Both the position numbers and the translations under genes were made by a program. This document shows, piece by piece, positions 60,154-64,000 of a stretch of DNA of 64,000 nt (its first letter is position 1; each line of letters starts with the position of its first letter). Source of the DNA: Pseudomonas sp. K2I15 (GTDB lineage Bacteria; Pseudomonadota; Gammaproteobacteria; Pseudomonadales; Pseudomonadaceae). The DNA lies in contig NZ_NIXO01000028.1 of NCBI RefSeq assembly GCF_002204795.1, positions 1 to 64,000 of the forward strand. Reading direction: 5' to 3'. The notes under the pieces are model-generated. The model was not told the origin of the DNA. It saw only the letters and a program-made list of their open reading frames with translations, and made no database searches.

Positions 60154-60894
60154 TCAATCCATGAAGCCCTGGAGCTTCAATTCGATGGAGCGCGGGTTTT
60201 CACCCTCGGCAATCGAGAGGATGCCTTCGAGCAACATCTCGCGATAACGCGACTGGCGCATGGCGATCGACTTGAGCTTGCTGGCCACCGGCAACAGCAC
60301 CAGGTTGGCACTGGCCACGCCGTAAATGGTGGCGACGAACGCCACCGCAATCCCGCTGCCCAGCTGCGACGGATCGGCCAGGTTGCCCATCACGTGGATC
60401 AAGCCCATCACCGCACCAATGATGCCGATGGTCGGCGCATAACCACCCATGCTTTCAAAGACTTTGGCGGCGTTGATGTCGCGGCTTTCCTGGGTGTAGA
60501 AATCCACTTCCAGGATGCTGCGAATCGCCTCCGGCTCGGCGCCATCCACCAGCAATTGCAGGCCTTTGCGCGAATAACTGTCGGGCTCGGCATCGGCCAC
60601 GCCTTCAAGGCCCAGCAGGCCTTCCTTGCGCGCCGTGAGGCTCCAGTTGACCACGCGGTCGATGCCACCCGGCAAGTCGACGCGTGGCGGAAAAATGATC
60701 CAGATCAGGATCTGCATCGCGCGCTTGAACGAGCTCATGGGCGACTGCAACAACGCCGCGCCCACCGTGCCGCCGATCACAATCAACGCCGCCGGGCCGT
60801 TGGCCAGGGCACCCAGGTGGCCACCTTCGAGGTAGTTGCCGCCAATAATCGCGACAAACGCCATGATGATGCCAATCAGGCTCAATACATCCAT
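60154..60894 (-). CDS. motC: Flagellar stator protein MotC (MotA family)
   Basis: The 246-residue protein starts MDVLSLIGIIMAFVAIIGGN, with about four helices, the cytoplasmic loop LLVDGAEPEAIRSILEVDFY and the MotA-type transmembrane segment SMGGYAPTIGIIGAVMGLIH (Pro of the proton path) and IAVAFVATIYGVASANLVLL. With MotD it forms a proton-driven stator. It overlaps cheB by one base and precedes motD. Confidence 0.96.
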   Translation of the reverse strand: MDVLSLIGIIMAFVAIIGGNYLEGGHLGALANGPAALIVIGGTVGAALLQSPMSSFKRAMQILIWIIFPPRVDLPGGIDRVVNWSLTARKEGLLGLEGVADAEPDSYSRKGLQLLVDGAEPEAIRSILEVDFYTQESRDINAAKVFESMGGYAPTIGIIGAVMGLIHVMGNLADPSQLGSGIAVAFVATIYGVASANLVLLPVASKLKSIAMRQSRYREMLLEGILSIAEGENPRSIELKLQGFMD

Positions 60895-62015
60895 TAGAGG
60901 CAGGCCTCCACCAGGTGCTTGCCGATGTCGTCCAGGCTGTACACGGCGTCGGCCAGGTCAGCTTTGACGATAGCCATGGGCATGCCATAGATCACGCAGC
61001 TGGCTTCATCCTGGGCCCAGATCGCGCTGCCGCCCTGCTTGAGCAGGCGTGCGCCTTCACGGCCGTCGGCGCCCATGCCGGTCAACACCACCGCCAGAAC
61101 TTTGTCACCATAGGACTTGGCCGCAGAACCGAAGGTGATATCCACACACGGCTTGTAGTTCAAGCGTTCGTCACCCGGCAGGATTTTGATCGCGCCACGG
61201 CCATCGATCATCATCTGCTTGCCGCCAGGGGCCAGCAGTGCCAGGCCCGGGCGCAGAATGTCGCCATCCTCGGCTTCCTTGACGCTGATGCGGCACAGCT
61301 TGTCCAGGCGCTCGGCAAACGCCTTGGTGAACGCGGCAGGCATGTGCTGGATCAACACGATCGGGGCCGGGAAGTTGGCCGGCAACTGGGTCAACACCCG
61401 CTGCAAGGCAACCGGGCCACCCGTGGACGTACCGATGGCAACCAGCTTGTAGGCTTTGCGCTTGGGTGCAGGCGAATGCGTGGTGGGCGCAGCCGCACGC
61501 ACAGGGGCAACTGCCGGACGCGCAACCGGTGCAGGCGCCGGGCGACCAAAGGTGCTCGGGGCTGCCGGTGGCGGCGTAACAGGTGCCGGCGCCGGCGCAC
61601 TGAACAAGCTGCGACGGTTACTGCGGGAGATGCTGTGCACCTTCTCGCAGAGCATCTGCTTGACCTTCTCGGGGTTGCGCGAGATGTCTTCGAAATTCTT
61701 CGGCAGGAAGTCCACCGCGCCAGCGTCCAGCGCATCCAGGGTTACCCGGGCGCCTTCGTGGGTCAGCGAAGAGAACATCAACACCGGAGTCGGGCAGCGC
61801 TGCATGATGTGCCGCACCGCCGTGATGCCGTCCATCATCGGCATCTCGTAGTCCATGGTGATCACGTCTGGCTTGAGGGCCAGGGCCTGATCGATCGCCT
61901 CTTTGCCGTTGGTGGCCGTGCCGACCACCTGGATATTGGAATCCGATGAAAGAATTTCCGAGACGCGGCGGCGGAAGAAACCCGAATCGTCCACCACCAG
62001 GACCTTGACTACCAT
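60894..62015 (-). CDS. cheB: Chemotaxis protein-glutamate methylesterase CheB
   Basis: CheB removes methyl groups from chemoreceptors when phosphorylated by CheA. The receiver domain (KVLVVDDSGFFRRRVSEILS; DVITMDYEMPMMDGITAVRH, phospho-Asp in TMDYE) is at residues 1-120. A Pro/Ala-rich linker of about 70 residues follows. The esterase domain has VAIGTSTGGPVALQRVLTQL (Ser), VLIQHMPAAFTKAFAERLDK (His) and LTGMGADGREGARLLKQGG (Asp). The ATG at 62015 gives family length (373); the frame to 62108 is upstream sequence. Confidence 0.96.
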   Translation of the reverse strand: MVVKVLVVDDSGFFRRRVSEILSSDSNIQVVGTATNGKEAIDQALALKPDVITMDYEMPMMDGITAVRHIMQRCPTPVLMFSSLTHEGARVTLDALDAGAVDFLPKNFEDISRNPEKVKQMLCEKVHSISRSNRRSLFSAPAPAPVTPPPAAPSTFGRPAPAPVARPAVAPVRAAAPTTHSPAPKRKAYKLVAIGTSTGGPVALQRVLTQLPANFPAPIVLIQHMPAAFTKAFAERLDKLCRISVKEAEDGDILRPGLALLAPGGKQMMIDGRGAIKILPGDERLNYKPCVDITFGSAAKSYGDKVLAVVLTGMGADGREGARLLKQGGSAIWAQDEASCVIYGMPMAIVKADLADAVYSLDDIGKHLVEACL

Positions 62016-62064
62016 AAACACTCCGTTAGGCCGGGCGAGGGACAACCGCCCTGCCCGGACCGAA

Positions 62065-64000
62065 TCAAATACGCCGTGCGGCGTAACGCTTGAGCATGCT
62101 CGGAACATCGAGAATCAGCGCGATCCGACCGTCACCGGTAATGGTCGCACCCGACATGCCCGGGGTTCCCTGCAGCATTTTGCCCAAAGGCTTGATGACC
62201 ACTTCTTCCTGGCCCACCAGTTGATCGACGACAAAGCCGATACGCTGGGTGCCCACGGAGAGAATCACCACATGGCCTTCGCGCTGCTCTTCATGGGCAG
62301 CCGATGCCACCAGCCAGCGCTTGAGGTAGAACAGTGGCAACGCCTTGTCGCGCACGATCACCACTTCCTGGCCGTCCACCACGTTGGTGCGCGACAGGTC
62401 GAGGTGGAAAATTTCGTTGACGTTGACCAGCGGGAAGGCGAATGCCTGGTTGCCCAGCATCACCATCAGGGTCGGCATGATCGCCAGGGTCAACGGCACC
62501 TTGATGACGATCTTCGAACCCTGGCCCTTGGTCGAGTAGATGTTGATCGAGCCGTTGAGCTGGCTGATCTTGGTCTTCACCACGTCCATGCCCACGCCAC
62601 GGCCCGACACGTCGGAAATCTCGGTCTTGGTCGAGAAGCCCGGCGCAAAAATCAGGTTGTAGCACTCGGTATCGGTCAGGCGGTCGGCAGCGTCCTTGTC
62701 CATCACGCCACGCTTGACCGCAATGTTGCGCAGTACGGTCGGGTCCATGCCTTTGCCGTCATCGGTGATCGACAGCAGGATATGGTCGCCTTCCTGTTCG
62801 GCCGCCAGAATCACTTTGCCCAGACGAGTCTTGCCCGAGGCTTCGCGTTCTTCCGGTGACTCGATGCCGTGGTCGACAGCGTTGCGCACCAAGTGGACCA
62901 GCGGGTCGGCCAGGGCCTCGACAAGGTTTTTGTCGAGGTCGGTTTCTTCACCCACCAGTTCCAGGTTGATCTCTTTCTTGAGCTGGCGTGCCAGGTCGCG
63001 AACCAGACGCGGGAAGCGGCCGAAGACTTTCTTGATCGGCTGCATCCGGGTCTTCATGACGGCGGTTTGCAGGTCTGCGGTGACCACGTCGAGGTTCGAC
63101 ACAGCCTTTTGCATGGCCTCATCGCCGCTGTTCAGGCCCAGGCGCACCAGACGGTTACGCACCAGTACCAGTTCGCCGACCATGTTCATGATGTCGTCCA
63201 GGCGCGCGGTATCAACCCGCACGGTGGTTTCGGCTTCACTGGCCGGTGGCTTGTCCGGGGCTGGGGCAGCAGCGGCACGTGCTGGTGCAGGCGCCGGTGC
63301 AGGCGCCGGTTTGGCAGCCACTGGCGCAGCGGCCTTGGCGGCCACCGGAGCCGGCGTTGCAACCGCAGTATCGGACGTAGCAGCCGGTGCAGCAGCGCCA
63401 GCCACTTCGGTGAACTTGCCTTTGCCGTGCAGCTCATCCAGCAGGGATTCGAATTCGTGATCGGAGATCAGGCCATCAGCGGCCGGTGCAGCAGCAGCGG
63501 GTGCCGCCGGTGCAGCGGCTGTTGCGGCGACTTCCGGCAGTGCGTCGGCGGCAAACGAGCCTTTGCCGTGCAACTGGTCCAGCAGCGCTTCGAATTCGTC
63601 GTCGGTGATTTCATTGCTGGCAGGCGCCGCGGCTTGCGTTGGCGCTGGCGCTGGCGCTGCGGCCACCGCGTCCGGGGCAAACTGGCCCTTGCCGTGCAAC
63701 TGGTCGAGCAACGACTCAAACTCGGCGTCGGTAATGTCTTCGGTGGTCGGAACCATGGCCGGCGCACTGGCCGCTGGAGCCTCGGCTTGGGCCTTGACGG
63801 CGTTCAGCGAGTCCAGCAGTTGTTCGAATTCGCTGTCGGTCACGTCGCCCGCAGGCTCGGCAACAGGCTCAGCCACCGCTTCAACCGCCGGCGCATTGGC
63901 CGCAGGTTCTGCCAGGCGCGCCAGGGCGGCCAGCAGTTCCGGCGTGGCCGCAGTGATCGGCGCACGTTCGCGCACTTCACTGAACATGCCATTGACCGCG
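62065..64000 (-). CDS. cheA: Chemotaxis histidine kinase CheA (partial, runs off right edge)
   Basis: The frame is open to the window edge, so the N-terminal HPt part is outside; the Met at 63987 is internal. Visible parts: an Ala/Pro-rich linker with four copies of an FE-x-LLD motif (residues 51-190 counted from 63987), then the P3 dimer domain (RVDTARLDDIMNMVGELVLV), the HATPase P4 domain (LVHLVRNAVDHGIESPEERE; DDGKGMD; DVSGRGVGMDVVKTKISQLN; GSKIVIKVPLTLAIM) and a CheW-like P5 domain ending SMLKRYAARRI. It autophosphorylates and feeds CheY and CheB. Confidence 0.97.
   Translation of the reverse strand, partial: AVNGMFSEVRERAPITAATPELLAALARLAEPAANAPAVEAVAEPVAEPAGDVTDSEFEQLLDSLNAVKAQAEAPAASAPAMVPTTEDITDAEFESLLDQLHGKGQFAPDAVAAAPAPAPTQAAAPASNEITDDEFEALLDQLHGKGSFAADALPEVAATAAAPAAPAAAAPAADGLISDHEFESLLDELHGKGKFTEVAGAAAPAATSDTAVATPAPVAAKAAAPVAAKPAPAPAPAPARAAAAPAPDKPPASEAETTVRVDTARLDDIMNMVGELVLVRNRLVRLGLNSGDEAMQKAVSNLDVVTADLQTAVMKTRMQPIKKVFGRFPRLVRDLARQLKKEINLELVGEETDLDKNLVEALADPLVHLVRNAVDHGIESPEEREASGKTRLGKVILAAEQEGDHILLSITDDGKGMDPTVLRNIAVKRGVMDKDAADRLTDTECYNLIFAPGFSTKTEISDVSGRGVGMDVVKTKISQLNGSINIYSTKGQGSKIVIKVPLTLAIMPTLMVMLGNQAFAFPLVNVNEIFHLDLSRTNVVDGQEVVIVRDKALPLFYLKRWLVASAAHEEQREGHVVILSVGTQRIGFVVDQLVGQEEVVIKPLGKMLQGTPGMSGATITGDGRIALILDVPSMLKRYAARRI
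63418..63837 (-). repeat. Four-fold FE-x-LLDxLHGKG motif repeat in the CheA linker
   Basis: The segments DSEFEQLLDSL, DAEFESLLDQLHGKGQF, DDEFEALLDQLHGKGSF and DHEFESLLDELHGKGKF are separated by Ala/Pro linkers of about 25-35 residues. The DNA copies are near-identical in the LLDQLHGKG part, so the array probably grew by duplication. Confidence 0.85.

Overview
The window is GC-rich, densely coded chromosomal DNA from a Pseudomonas, most likely of the P. fluorescens group. The grounds are the MuxABC-OpmB efflux operon, the gcl-hyi-glxR-ttuD-pyk cluster, a complete ccmABCDEFGHI operon, the cheA-cheB-motC-motD-parC-parP-cheW chemotaxis block, and many REPIN-type repeats built on GTGGGAGCGGGCTTGCTCGC. 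I see no rRNA, tRNA, CRISPR array, prophage or complete insertion sequence.

Layout. 1-2.6 kb: a partial membrane protein, then a periplasmic alpha/beta hydrolase overlapping mlaA (outer-membrane lipid asymmetry). 2.6-4.5 kb: an AraC/GlxA-type regulator and a DUF808 membrane protein. 4.6-14.2 kb: the opmB-muxC-muxB-muxA RND efflux operon with a divergent TetR regulator. 14.2-15.0 kb: a RAYT (REP-associated tyrosine transposase) gene between two REPINs. 15.0-23.2 kb: a GlcG/HbpS-like gene divergent from gcl-hyi-glxR-ttuD-pyk, which takes glyoxylate through tartronate semialdehyde to glycerate and on to pyruvate, followed by a urea transporter. 23.2-27.2 kb: a voltage-gated-type K+ channel, a periplasmic sulfate-binding protein, a small exported protein and an MFS transporter. 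27.2-29.8 kb: hicAB, then a degenerate cytochrome P450 divergent from an ArsR regulator. 29.8-31.8 kb: a serralysin-type RTX metalloprotease interrupted by a frameshift in a G7 tract.

32.0-42.4 kb: one phosphonate operon on the minus strand, phnC-D-E-F-G-H-I-J-K-L-M-N-P (uptake, regulator, C-P lyase core and accessory enzymes), with candidate PhoB boxes upstream and a candidate PhnF operator inside phnF. 42.6-44.6 kb: a REPIN, a NUDIX hydrolase, two related structured RNA elements in front of a small DUF6124-like gene, another REPIN and a lipoprotein. 44.6-51.5 kb: ccmI-H-G-F-E-D-C-B-A for cytochrome c maturation. 51.7-53.6 kb: a FliK-like and an FlhB-C-terminus-like (FlhX) gene.

53.7-56.3 kb is a variable-looking insert: a lipase without signal peptide, a Rap1a/Tai-like small protein and an orphan P-loop ATPase. 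56.3-64 kb: DUF2802, cheW, parP, parC, motD, motC, cheB and the C-terminal part of cheA. The most unusual items are the tandem structured RNA with two mutually exclusive pairings near the DUF6124 start codon, the broken double-module RTX protease, the RAYT/REPIN locus with REPINs lodged inside the phn and flagellar operons, and operators that overlap the starts of phnF and arsR.
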